Below, one piece after another: positions 41,308-48,899 of a DNA stretch of 48,899 bases (position 1 is the stretch's first letter; each line of letters opens with the position of its first letter). Where the stretch lies: positions 1 to 48,899 of the forward strand of contig NZ_CVTB01000263.1 of NCBI RefSeq assembly GCF_001050015.1, written 5' to 3'. The position numbers and the translations under genes were made by a program. The notes below the pieces were generated by a model, which saw only the letters and a list, made by a program, of their open reading frames with translations, did not search any database and had not been told where the DNA came from. This stretch comes from Mycolicibacterium malmesburyense. GTDB lineage: Bacteria; Actinomycetota; Actinomycetes; Mycobacteriales; Mycobacteriaceae.

Positions 41308-42033
41308 TCAGCCCGCGGCGACCTCCGGCATGCGAGCCGACGGTCTTGTCGTCTCGTCGGCCCTACCCTCCTTGATGTCGGCGGCGTAGAGGTCGACGTA
41401 CTCCTGACCGGACAACCGCATCAGCTCGTACATCACCTCATCGATGACCGCCCGCTCGATGAAACGATTGCCCGCGAGGCCCTCGAAGCGGCTGAAGTCC
41501 ATCGGCGCACCGAACTTCACCTGAACCCGGCCGAAGCGCCACATCTTGCTGCCCGGCGGGTTGACGACATCGGTCCCGATCATCGCGACCGGAATGACCG
41601 GCACACCGGTCTGCAGCGCCAGCCGGGCCAGGCCGGTCTTGCCCTTGTAGAGCCGTCCGTCCGGTGAGCGGGTGCCCTCCGGGTACATCCCCAGCAGCTT
41701 GCCCTCGCCGAGGATGCGCTCCGCGGTGTTCAACGCGCTCTGCGCGCTGTCGGCGTCCGTGCGGTCGATCGGCACCTGACCGGCGACGGTGTAGAACCAG
41801 CGGGTGAACCAGCCCTTCAGGCCGGTGCCGGTGAAGTATTCGGCCTTGGCCAGGAACGTGATCCTGCGGCTGACCACCAGGGGCAAATAAAAGCTGTCTG
41901 CGACCGCAAGGTGATTACTGGCCAAAATCGCCGGGCCGGACGCCGGAACATGTTCTAACCCTTCGACTTTCGGCCGTCCCAGCAACGACAGCAAGGGCCC
42001 CATGAAGATGTACTTGAACAGCCAATACCACAT
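41308..42033 (-). CDS. 1-acyl-glycerol-3-phosphate acyltransferase, PlsC family (Rv2182c-like)
   Basis: A 241-residue PlsC-domain acyltransferase. The catalytic HX4D motif is NHLAVADS (40-47). The phosphate-binding motif is PEGTRSPDG (near 118), and block VPVIPVAMIGTD is present. It probably acylates lysophosphatidic acid or a related lysolipid at the membrane; the N-terminus (YWLFKYIFMGPLLSLLG) is hydrophobic. It is convergent with the mannosyltransferase gene 9 bases away and lies 83 bases downstream of the small Cys-motif gene, so it may be transcribed with the ATPase/SRPBCC set. Confidence 0.93.
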   Translation of the reverse strand: MWYWLFKYIFMGPLLSLLGRPKVEGLEHVPASGPAILASNHLAVADSFYLPLVVSRRITFLAKAEYFTGTGLKGWFTRWFYTVAGQVPIDRTDADSAQSALNTAERILGEGKLLGMYPEGTRSPDGRLYKGKTGLARLALQTGVPVIPVAMIGTDVVNPPGSKMWRFGRVQVKFGAPMDFSRFEGLAGNRFIERAVIDEVMYELMRLSGQEYVDLYAADIKEGRADETTRPSARMPEVAAG

Positions 42034-42116
42034 GGGCCCTCCCGGTGATCGAACACCGGCCGGTGTTCTGCGACAACTTTACCCACGCACTGTGGATGCG
42101 ACCACAGCGCGCAAGA

Positions 42117-42500
42117 CTACTCCTCGACGGTCACCGGGATGTGCTGATAACGCCCCGGCGCGGGCGGCGTGGAGCCGTTCGGTCCTGGGTCGGTCGGTGG
42201 CGCGGGCGGACCGTCCGGCGGATCTGATGGACCCGGGCCGCCGTCGGCCTGTTCGAGGATCGCCCGGACGACGGCGAGCAGCGCGACGCTGTGCTCGGCG
42301 ACGACGGTCAGCAGCGGATGCTGTTCCCCGGCGGCCAGGGCCGCGAGCGCACACACCGGGCACCAGACCTGCTGGCACTTGCCGGCGGTGCCGGTGGTCG
42401 CCCGCGCGGCGGCGAGTCGCACGGCCGGATCGAGCTTGTCGAGGATGGCCTGCGCGAGCGCCCGCAACTCCGGGCCGAGATCGGCGTGCGGCATCGTCAC
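42117..42500 (-). CDS. small Cys-motif protein with proline-rich tail (Rv2183c-like)
   Basis: A 127-residue protein of unknown function, conserved in mycobacteria at this place. An alpha-helical N-terminal half (about 5-80) contains a CX5CX2C cluster, KCQQVWCPVCALAA, which could hold a metal. The second half is proline-rich (PSDPPDGPPAPPTDPGPNG). The start is GTG 42500, overlapping the ATPase stop as GTGA, or ATG 42494. It is the last gene of the coupled SRPBCC/ATPase run. Confidence 0.75.
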   Translation of the reverse strand: MTMPHADLGPELRALAQAILDKLDPAVRLAAARATTGTAGKCQQVWCPVCALAALAAGEQHPLLTVVAEHSVALLAVVRAILEQADGGPGPSDPPDGPPAPPTDPGPNGSTPPAPGRYQHIPVTVEE

Positions 42501-43756
42501 TTCGGCCACACCTCCGGATTCGGTCGGAACCGCACGGTCAACTCACACCCTCGCAGCTGCGCGTCCATCACGACGCATCTTCGCAACACGGACGCCAATC
42601 GGACTCTGCGCCGCAATCCACCGGCGCCGATGATCAAATCGTCGTCGACCCGGCCCAGCGACAACGCCGAGGAGTCGACCTGCGGCAACTCTAGCCGCAG
42701 CCGGTACACCGAATCGAGGCCGGAGCCCGACTCGCGGTCGACGATCGGGCGCAACGGTCCCGGTGGCGGGGACCCGTCGCGGCGGCGCGCGCAGTCGAGC
42801 AACTCGCCGAGCGCCTTGGCGCCGATCGGCTCACCGGCAAGATGCGGCACCAGCACGAGCTGGACATCGCCGATGGTCGCATCGAGCTGATCGAGGACGG
42901 CCCGCTGTTCGGAGATCCGCTCGGTGTACCAGTCGAATGCCGGGTGCTCGGGCAGGTTGCGGTACTCGTACGAATCGTCTTGTACCAGTATCTGGTTGAC
43001 GATCAACTCGGCGACCTGCACGCCCATCAGCGCCAGCGAACCCAGCGTGCGGGCGGCTTCGGCGGCGACCACCCGCTCGGCGGTCATCACCAGGTGCGCG
43101 CTGACCTTGGAGCCGTCGGTGAGCATCGCGCTGAGCGATTCGGTGCCCGCGCTGACGCGTTCGAACAGCGCGACCACGGCCGCGGTGTGCGGGTCGTCGG
43201 CTCCGGTGGACAACCGCCGATGCCGAGGCCACGCCCGCTCCAGGTACAGGCCGAACGTCGCGGGCAGGGTCAGCATGCGCAGCGCATCGGCGGTCGACGC
43301 GCAGTCCACGACGATGCGGTCCCAAAGGCCGGACGCCGCCAGTTCGCCCACCTCGTGCAGGCCGAGCACCTCCTGAACCCCCGGCAACGCCGAGAGCTCT
43401 TCGGGGGCAACGCTTCCCAATTCGGACTCCGAAAACCGGTCCGACAGCAGTCCGGCGATCTCGCGCCAGCGCGCCTCGAGCAGTGCCAAGGTGTCGAGCG
43501 CGAGCGCGTCCAGCGATCCGCCGCCGGCGTCGGCGTCGTCGGTGAACACCCGGGTGGGTTCGCGCGACCCGGTCGGTGTGACGGCGGTGCCGAGCACGTC
43601 GCCGATGGAATGCGCCTGATCGGTCGAGACGATCAGTACGCGCAGCCCCGCGCGTGCATCACGCACGGCGGTGGCCGTCGCCAACGTCGACTTGCCGACC
43701 CCGCCCTTACCGACGAACAGGCCGATTCTGGCGACGGGCGGGTCGGTGGCAGTCAG
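42497..43756 (-). CDS. ArsA/Get3-like P-loop ATPase (Rv2184c-like)
   Basis: A 419-residue single-domain ATPase of the ArsA/Get3 type. The deviant Walker A VGKGGVGKST with its signature lysine is at residues 20-29. Switch I is STDQAHS (compare TDPAHS in ArsA/Get3). Switch II reads VDCAST and has lost the usual Pro and Gly-His. No ATG, GTG or TTG lies in frame upstream of Walker A before the stop at 43792; the candidates are CTG 43756 and CTG 43765. CTG 43756 is 1 base after the SRPBCC stop. The first TTG (43684) would remove Walker A. Get3 relatives deliver membrane proteins; the cargo here is unknown. Confidence 0.82.
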   Translation of the reverse strand: MTATDPPVARIGLFVGKGGVGKSTLATATAVRDARAGLRVLIVSTDQAHSIGDVLGTAVTPTGSREPTRVFTDDADAGGGSLDALALDTLALLEARWREIAGLLSDRFSESELGSVAPEELSALPGVQEVLGLHEVGELAASGLWDRIVVDCASTADALRMLTLPATFGLYLERAWPRHRRLSTGADDPHTAAVVALFERVSAGTESLSAMLTDGSKVSAHLVMTAERVVAAEAARTLGSLALMGVQVAELIVNQILVQDDSYEYRNLPEHPAFDWYTERISEQRAVLDQLDATIGDVQLVLVPHLAGEPIGAKALGELLDCARRRDGSPPPGPLRPIVDRESGSGLDSVYRLRLELPQVDSSALSLGRVDDDLIIGAGGLRRRVRLASVLRRCVVMDAQLRGCELTVRFRPNPEVWPK

Positions 43757-43757
43757 C

Positions 43758-44195
43758 TCACTCAGCCTCGACTCGTTTCTTGAGGTCCTTCAACGCGGTG
43801 TCCGTGAGGCGCCGTTCGGCCTTCCGCTTGAGCAGGCCGATCATCGGGATGATCAGATCGACCGAGAGCTCATAGGTGACGTCGGTGCCTGATCCCTTCG
43901 GCGACAGCCGATATGCGCCCTCCAGCGACTTGAGCAGCGAGCTCGACACCAACGACCAGGTCACCGATTTGCGGTCCGGCGGCCAGATGTAGGACAACAC
44001 CATGGTGTCCTTGAGGACGGCGGCATCGAGCACCAGCCGGGCGGTCTTCGGATAGCCCTCGGCGTCGGCCTCGAGCACCTCGGTCTCCTTGTACTCGGCC
44101 ACCCAGTCCGGATAGGACCCGATGTCCGCGATCACATCCATGACCGTCGAAGGATCGGCATCGATGTAGATGGTCTGCGCCGTCTTGTCCGCCAC
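43758..44195 (-). CDS. SRPBCC family protein (Rv2185c-like)
   Basis: A 145-residue SRPBCC/polyketide cyclase 2-type protein with a hydrophobic ligand cavity. Motifs are IYIDADPSTVMDVIADIGSYPDW and the C-terminal helix LKRKAERRLTDTALKDLKKRVE. No catalytic residues stand out, so a lipid- or small-molecule-binding role is more likely than catalysis. GTG 44195 is used. It precedes the ArsA-like ATPase without a gap and follows a second SRPBCC gene by 53 bases. Confidence 0.88.
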   Translation of the reverse strand: MADKTAQTIYIDADPSTVMDVIADIGSYPDWVAEYKETEVLEADAEGYPKTARLVLDAAVLKDTMVLSYIWPPDRKSVTWSLVSSSLLKSLEGAYRLSPKGSGTDVTYELSVDLIIPMIGLLKRKAERRLTDTALKDLKKRVEAE

Positions 44196-44248
44196 GTTGA
44201 AAATCTACCCTCCCCTGCGCTGCACGCGTCCCGTCGCCGAGTGTGCAC

Positions 44249-44650
44249 TCACGGCGAGTCCACGGCCCTCGGCGACACACCCACCGGGCGCGTGGCCTCC
44301 AGCCGCTGCTTCACCTCGAATGCCATGTTCTTACCCGCGACCCGGCGCCGGTGGATCATCTTCGCCAGATTCATCTTGGCCAGCTGCCAGGCCGCCACAC
44401 CCGCCGGCTCGGCGTGCAGGAAGTAGTGCAGGACGACGCCGTCGAGCACCGGTTCCAGCCACACCTCCATGGTCCCGACGAGCGCCCCCGTGACCGTCCA
44501 CCGGTGACCCTTGTCGCCGCGGTCCTCCACGACCGTCAACCGCAGGTCGGGCCACCACCGCCGCCAGCTCGCGGGATCGGCGATGTAGCGGCCGACCTCG
44601 GCGGGGTCCGCCGCCACGAACGTGTCGTCCGCGATCTGAATGCTGTTCAT
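44249..44650 (-). CDS. SRPBCC family protein (Rv2186c-like)
   Basis: A 133-residue SRPBCC-fold protein, distinct from its downstream neighbour. The start [19 protein letters not shown] is the first strand and helix, and [19 protein letters not shown] follows. The C-terminal helix ([25 protein letters not shown]) is basic and amphipathic and could touch membrane. The function is unknown. ATG 44650 is divergent from fadD15 by 89 bases. It is the first gene of the four-gene set. Confidence 0.85.
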   Translation of the reverse strand: MNSIQIADDTFVAADPAEVGRYIADPASWRRWWPDLRLTVVEDRGDKGHRWTVTGALVGTMEVWLEPVLDGVVLHYFLHAEPAGVAAWQLAKMNLAKMIHRRRVAGKNMAFEVKQRLEATRPVGVSPRAVDSP

Positions 44651-44739
44651 GGCACACCAGCTTCACATACGAACCTGCCCCCGATACCGGCCGACTAGGG
44701 TGGATACGGCAAGAGCAGCCGGATCGAGAGGCCAAGACC

Positions 44740-46542
44740 GTGCGTGAGTTCAGTGTGCCCGCGTCCTTCACGGTGGACGAGCACGACAACGTCGCCAGCG
44801 CCGTGTTCGACCATGAGCGCGACGATCCCGACCACGTGATCTTCCGCCGCCTCGTCGACGGTTCCTGGACCGACGTCACGTGCAAGCAGGCGGCCGAACA
44901 GATCCGCGCCACCGCTCTGGGCCTGATCGCCAAGGGGGTGGCCCCGGGCGACCGGGTCGCGGTGCTGTCCGCGACACGTTACGAGTGGGTCATTCTCGAT
45001 TACGCAATTCTCGCGGTCGGCGGCATTACGGTGCCCATCTACGAAACATCGTCGCCGGAACAGGTCCGCTGGGTGCTCGAGGACTCCGGTGCGGTGCTCG
45101 CGTTCGTCGAGATCGAGGCGCACGCCTTGATGGTCAAGGAACTGCTCGACGAACTTCCGGCGCTGCGCGAGGTCTCGATCATCGAGTCACCCGCGTCGGG
45201 GGCACTGGACGCGCTCTCCGAGGCCGGAGCCGGGGTGGATCGGGCCGAACTGGACGGGCGGTTGGCGGCCATCAAGTCCGCCGATCCGGCCACGCTCATC
45301 TACACGTCGGGCACCACCGGGCGCCCGAAAGGTTGCCAGCTCACCCACTTCAACCTGCTCAGCGAGATCCGCGGTGCTTCGGACTGCTTCCCCGGCCTGC
45401 TGCGCAAGGGTGAGCGGCTGCTGGTCTTCCTGCCAATGGCGCACGTACTGGCACGAGCGCTTTCGATGACGGCCTTCGCGAATGGCGTCACCATCGGCTA
45501 CACCAGCGATATCAAGAACCTGGTCCCCATGTTCGGCCTGTTCAAACCGACGGTCATCGTCTCGGTGCCGCGGGTGTTCGAAAAGGTCTACAACACGGCC
45601 GAACTGAACGCCCAGGACAGCGGGAAGGGCGCGATCTTCGCCAAGGCCGTCGAGACAGCGATCGAGTGGAGTAAGGCGCAGGACGGCGACGGACCCGGTC
45701 TCCTGCTCAAGGCCAAGCACGCCGTCTTCGACCGGTTGGTTTATGGGAAACTGCGGGCCGCCACGGGCGGTAATTGTCGCGCCTCGATCTCCGGCGGCGC
45801 CCCGCTGGGTGCCCGGCTGGGCCACTTCTACCGCGGCATCGGGCTGACCATCTACGAGGGCTACGGGCTCACCGAGTCCAGCGCCGCGATCACCGCCAAC
45901 CGCATCGACGATCTGAAGATCGGAACCGTCGGAAAGTTGTTGCCCGGCAACAGCATGGCGATCGCCAACGACGGTGAACTGCTGGTGCGCGGCGGCGTGG
46001 TGTTCAAAGGTTACTGGCGCAACCAGGCCGCAACCGACGAGGCGATCCGCAACGGCTGGTTCCACACCGGCGACCTCGGCAATGTCGATGATGACGGCTT
46101 TCTGACCATCGTCGGGCGCAAGAAGGAGATCATCGTGACCGCGGGCGGCAAGAACGTCGCCCCGGCCGTCCTCGAAGACCAACTTCGCGCCCACGCGCTG
46201 ATCAGCCAAGCCATGGCGGTGGGCGATGGCAAGCCATTCATCGCCGCGCTGATCGCCATCGATCCGGAGGCCTTCGAGGTGTGGAAGCAGCACCACGGCA
46301 AGGCGGAAACCGCCTCGGTGGGCGATCTGGTCGACGACCCCGACCTGATCGCGGAGATCGACCTGGCCGTCAAGGAGGCCAACCAGGCGGTGTCGAAGGC
46401 GGAGGCGATTCGCAAGTTCCGCATCCTTCCGGTGGATTTCACCGTCCTCACCGGAGAACTGACGCCGACCTTGAAGGTCAAGCGCAAGGTCGTCGCGGAC
46501 AAATTCGCCGACGAGATCGAGGCGCTCTACGCGAAGGGCTAG
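44740..46542 (+). CDS. fadD15: long-chain fatty acid-CoA ligase FadD15
   Basis: A 600-residue ANL-superfamily acyl-CoA synthetase (Rv2187 position) that activates long-chain fatty acids through acyl-AMP. The P-loop is [12 protein letters not shown] (187-198). The adenine motif is [10 protein letters not shown], and [25 protein letters not shown] carries the catalytic Asp and hinge. The catalytic lysine is in TLKVKRKVV near the end. GTG 44740 opens [17 protein letters not shown]. Its stop shares two bases with the convergent pimB stop. It resembles bacterial FadD15/long-chain AMP ligases rather than the FAAL group, as no insertion is seen. Confidence 0.95.
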   Translation: MREFSVPASFTVDEHDNVASAVFDHERDDPDHVIFRRLVDGSWTDVTCKQAAEQIRATALGLIAKGVAPGDRVAVLSATRYEWVILDYAILAVGGITVPIYETSSPEQVRWVLEDSGAVLAFVEIEAHALMVKELLDELPALREVSIIESPASGALDALSEAGAGVDRAELDGRLAAIKSADPATLIYTSGTTGRPKGCQLTHFNLLSEIRGASDCFPGLLRKGERLLVFLPMAHVLARALSMTAFANGVTIGYTSDIKNLVPMFGLFKPTVIVSVPRVFEKVYNTAELNAQDSGKGAIFAKAVETAIEWSKAQDGDGPGLLLKAKHAVFDRLVYGKLRAATGGNCRASISGGAPLGARLGHFYRGIGLTIYEGYGLTESSAAITANRIDDLKIGTVGKLLPGNSMAIANDGELLVRGGVVFKGYWRNQAATDEAIRNGWFHTGDLGNVDDDGFLTIVGRKKEIIVTAGGKNVAPAVLEDQLRAHALISQAMAVGDGKPFIAALIAIDPEAFEVWKQHHGKAETASVGDLVDDPDLIAEIDLAVKEANQAVSKAEAIRKFRILPVDFTVLTGELTPTLKVKRKVVADKFADEIEALYAKG

Positions 46543-47666
46543 AGCAGGTCCGACAGCCGCTTCGCCTGGGTGTGCCACTGCCAGTTGTCCACCACCCAGC
46601 GCCTCCCCGCCGCGCCCATCCGCGCCGCGCGCTGTGGATCCGCCAGCAGGTCGCCGACCGCCGCCGCGATCGCGCCGACGTCCCACCCGTCGACCACCGT
46701 GCCGGTCTGCCCGTCGCGCACGGTCTCCGGTGCACCGCCGGAGCGGCCGGCCACCACCGGAACACCACTCGCCGACGCCTCGAGGTAGACGATGCCCAGT
46801 CCCTCGACGTCCAATCCGGCGCCCCGGGTGCGGCACGGCATCGCGAACACGTCGGCCATCGCGTGATGGGCGGGCAACTCGTCGCCGGGAACGGCGTCGG
46901 TGAACACGACGTGCTCGTCGACCCCGAAGCCGTGCGCCAGCTTGTGCAGGGCCGACCGATAGGGTCCGCCGCCGACGATCACCAGCGCCGCACCGGGAAC
47001 GCGTTGCCGGATGGCGGGCATCGCACGGATCAGCATGTCCTGTCCCTTGCGCGGCACCAGGCGCGACAGACAGACCACGACGGGCCGGTTGCCGAGGCCG
47101 TAGCGGACCCGGAGTTCGGCGCGGGCGACCTCGTCGGGGGTGAACCGCTCGGTGTCGACGCCGGGCGGCAGGTGTTCGAGCGCGGCGTGGGGCCCGAACG
47201 CCGACGCGAACCGGCGCCGGGTGTACTGGCTGACGTAGGTCACCGCGTCGGTGCCGGTTCCGATGCGCCGTAGGGCGTTTCGCGCCAACGGCAGCATCGA
47301 CCAGCCGACCTCGTGGCCGTGCGTGCTGGCGATCACCCGGCGCGCTCCGGCGTCCCGGGCCAGCGGCGCCATCAACGCCAATGGGGCGGCCGCGCCGAAC
47401 CACACGGTCTCCGCGGTGGTCTGTTCGATGAGGCGCCGCATCCGGCCGATCACCGACGGCTCGGGCAGCATGAGAGTGGTCGGGTGCCGCACCACGCGGT
47501 ACGCGGCGTCGCGGTCGAAGTCGTCGGAGCCCTTCCACTTCGGCGCGTACACCGTCAACGTGTGCTGCCCGTCCGCGACGAGGTGGTCGACCAACTGCTG
47601 CAGATAGGACTGGATGCCACCGCGCCGCGGCGGAAAGTCGTTGGTGACCAACAAAACCCGCGCCAT
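46539..47666 (-). CDS. pimB: GDP-mannose phosphatidylinositol monomannoside mannosyltransferase PimB'
   Basis: A 375-residue GT4 (GT-B fold) enzyme in the Rv2188c position. It adds the second mannose in phosphatidylinositol mannoside synthesis, on the cytoplasmic face. The acceptor loop is [12 protein letters not shown]. The donor site has [11 protein letters not shown] and the EX7E motif [23 protein letters not shown] 47666 starts MARVLLVTN, 1 base after the stop of the metallopeptidase-like gene, so the two are co-transcribed. It supplies the lipid anchor that MptA and the Rv2181-type enzyme elongate and branch. Confidence 0.96.
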   Translation of the reverse strand: MARVLLVTNDFPPRRGGIQSYLQQLVDHLVADGQHTLTVYAPKWKGSDDFDRDAAYRVVRHPTTLMLPEPSVIGRMRRLIEQTTAETVWFGAAAPLALMAPLARDAGARRVIASTHGHEVGWSMLPLARNALRRIGTGTDAVTYVSQYTRRRFASAFGPHAALEHLPPGVDTERFTPDEVARAELRVRYGLGNRPVVVCLSRLVPRKGQDMLIRAMPAIRQRVPGAALVIVGGGPYRSALHKLAHGFGVDEHVVFTDAVPGDELPAHHAMADVFAMPCRTRGAGLDVEGLGIVYLEASASGVPVVAGRSGGAPETVRDGQTGTVVDGWDVGAIAAAVGDLLADPQRAARMGAAGRRWVVDNWQWHTQAKRLSDLL

Positions 47667-47667
47667 G

Positions 47668-48519
47668 TCAGTCGCTCGCCCACTGCCGCCACTGAGCAAG
47701 GGCCGCGTCGAGGTCCGTCCCGAGCGTGTCCCGCACCGCCGTCGCGACGTCTGGATGGCCGGGTCCGCACGCTCGCCGGTACAGCTCGAGCAGCGCGCCC
47801 GCGCCATACCGGTCGGCGACGAACCGGCTGAACCACCAGGCCCTGTCGTAGGCGAGCGAACGGGCGGGTCCGGTCAACTCGGTGTCGGTCGGCAGCGCGA
47901 GCGTCGAGGGGTCGGGCTTCGGCGGCGCGGGCCTGGCGACGTAGTCCGCCACCCCCTCGGTGAGCCAGCGGGGCGCATCTGCCGCGGTCTGGGCGCGGGC
48001 CGCATAATGAAACAGCTCGTGGCGCAGCACGATTCGCAGCGCCGCCTCGCTGAGATCCGCGGCGCCGGGAGCGAACATGATCCGCTCGGCGGTGGTGGTG
48101 GCCGCGGTGCCCGAGTCGCCGCCGGCGATCGCCGCGAACTGCGCGTCGGTGCCCGCGGCGGCGATCACGACCTCGTGCGGCCACTGCGGCCCCCAGAAAC
48201 CGGTGACCGCCGCTGCGGCCCCGTCCATCTCGGCTTCGAGGCGCGACAACAATTCCTCGGACCGCGGCCCGCCCAGGTTCATCAGCCGCACCAGGCGGCC
48301 GTCGCCAAGGGTGCGCACGCGGGACGCGGCCGTCGGCGTGGTCAGCGACGCCGGGGTGGGCGGCGCGGCCACCATCGGACCCGAGGGCACCTCGGAACGA
48401 CCGATGAGCAGCACCGCGAAGATCAATTCGGCGACGAGCAGCGCCGCGAGCCGGGATCTGCTCCTCGCGTGCGCGGCGCTGCGGCGGTCAGTAACGGCGG
48501 ACGTTGTAGATCGGCGCAT
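47668..48519 (-). CDS. membrane-anchored zinc metallopeptidase-like protein (Rv2189c-like)
   Basis: A 283-residue protein with an N-terminal signal anchor (about 24-41), so the rest is external. It has HELFH (167-171) and a downstream Glu188 in WLTEGVADYVA, the HExxH...E pattern of gluzincin peptidases of the DUF4157/basic secretory type. It is annotated as hypothetical in M. tuberculosis as far as I recall, and activity is unproven. ATG 48519 overlaps the end of the NlpC/P60 gene by 32 bases; no later ATG, GTG or TTG precedes the signal anchor core. It sits between an NlpC/P60 hydrolase and pimB. Confidence 0.82.
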   Translation of the reverse strand: MRRSTTSAVTDRRSAAHARSRSRLAALLVAELIFAVLLIGRSEVPSGPMVAAPPTPASLTTPTAASRVRTLGDGRLVRLMNLGGPRSEELLSRLEAEMDGAAAAVTGFWGPQWPHEVVIAAAGTDAQFAAIAGGDSGTAATTTAERIMFAPGAADLSEAALRIVLRHELFHYAARAQTAADAPRWLTEGVADYVARPAPPKPDPSTLALPTDTELTGPARSLAYDRAWWFSRFVADRYGAGALLELYRRACGPGHPDVATAVRDTLGTDLDAALAQWRQWASD

Positions 48520-48899
48520 TGTCCACCGGAGCGACTCGCACCGGCGTGCCGTAGGTCGAGGCGTGCACCATCATTCCGTCACCGATGTAGATGCCGACGT
48601 GCGACGCATCGGAGTAATAGGTCACCAGGTCGCCCGGCTGCATCTGATCCCGCGACACCGATTGCCCGCCGTTGGCCAGGGCCTGGCTGGAGTGCGGCAG
48701 CGAGATGCCCGCCTGCTGGAACGACCACATGACCAACCCGGAGCAGTCGAAGGCGTTCGGACCGGATCCGCCCCATGAGTACGGCGAGCCGATGCGGCTC
48801 AGCGCGGCCTGGATGACGGTCGCGGAGTGTCCGCCCACGGGCGGGGCCATGTCGCCGGGCGGAATGGCACCGGGCGCGGGCGGCGCCGCCATCACCGCG
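48488..48899 (-). CDS. NlpC/P60 peptidoglycan hydrolase (Rv2190c-like), 5' end missing
   Basis: The C-terminal 137 residues of an NlpC/P60 endopeptidase whose 5' part lies beyond the right edge; the frame is open to 48899. A Pro/Ala-rich linker leads into the catalytic domain, with Cys in FDCSGLV, His in DASHVGIYIG and a third polar residue (His) in MMVHAS. The family cuts the D-Glu/meso-DAP bond in peptide stems. Rv2190c of M. tuberculosis is a secreted enzyme of this type needed for normal wall and virulence. Apparent starts near 48895 are internal. Confidence 0.92.
   Translation of the reverse strand, partial: AVMAAPPAPGAIPPGDMAPPVGGHSATVIQAALSRIGSPYSWGGSGPNAFDCSGLVMWSFQQAGISLPHSSQALANGGQSVSRDQMQPGDLVTYYSDASHVGIYIGDGMMVHASTYGTPVRVAPVDNAPIYNVRRY

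Noticed and set aside
45187..47538. Minus-strand open frame of 783 codons
   Set aside because: It crosses fadD15 in antisense and pimB in the wrong frame, and has no family motif.

Overview
The window is high-G+C chromosomal DNA from a mycobacterium. Gene content and order match the Mycobacterium tuberculosis stretch Rv2144c-Rv2190c, recalled from memory and not searched. The left 10 kb has no counterpart that I recognise there. The sequence between murE and pbpB, and between lppM and the prenyl synthase, is also more compact than in M. tuberculosis. Both points suggest a non-tuberculous, probably environmental, species. No rRNA, tRNA, CRISPR array, phage or insertion sequence was seen.

Bases 1-10,125 are an accessory-looking block. 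It holds an alpha/beta hydrolase beside a giant cyclase-ATPase-LuxR regulator, and two tandem, overlapping phospholipase D-like paralogues. It also holds a class I glutamine amidotransferase, a TIGR01777-type epimerase with an N-terminal SRPBCC domain, and a phosphoribosyltransferase.

Bases 10,142-30,499 are the division and cell wall (dcw) cluster, all on the minus strand. In transcription order it runs mraZ, rsmH, ftsL-like, pbpB, murE, murF, mraY, murD, ftsW, murG, murC, ftsQ, ftsZ, pgeF, yggS, sepF, yggT, wag31 and a small membrane protein. Most neighbours from rsmH to ftsQ share ATGA or GTGA stop/start overlaps. There is no ftsA; sepF supplies the FtsZ membrane anchor, as is usual for actinobacteria. 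An MraZ operator-like array of four 10-bp repeats lies upstream of mraZ, and an intrinsic terminator separates the cluster from the DUF3040 gene behind it. The products make lipid II precursors (MurC-F, MraY, MurG), polymerise and cross-link septal wall (FtsW, PbpB), and place the divisome and the growing pole (FtsZ, SepF, FtsQ, FtsL, Wag31).

Bases 30,798-41,298 carry envelope and signalling genes. They are a DUF3040 membrane protein, a GNAT acetyltransferase, lipoprotein LppM, a polyprenyl diphosphate synthase, the lipomannan mannosyltransferase MptA, the Rv2175c-type DNA-binding protein beside its kinase PknL, class II DAHP synthase, an exoribonuclease, a membrane protein and a second GT-C mannosyltransferase.

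Bases 41,308-48,899 hold lipid genes (a PlsC-type acyltransferase, FadD15, PimB') around an uncharacterised, tightly coupled four-gene set. That set has two SRPBCC proteins, an ArsA/Get3-like ATPase that seems to need a CTG start, and a small Cys-motif protein. The window ends inside an NlpC/P60 peptidoglycan hydrolase gene. Start sites were chosen from overlaps, ribosome binding sites and remembered orthologues, so several remain uncertain.
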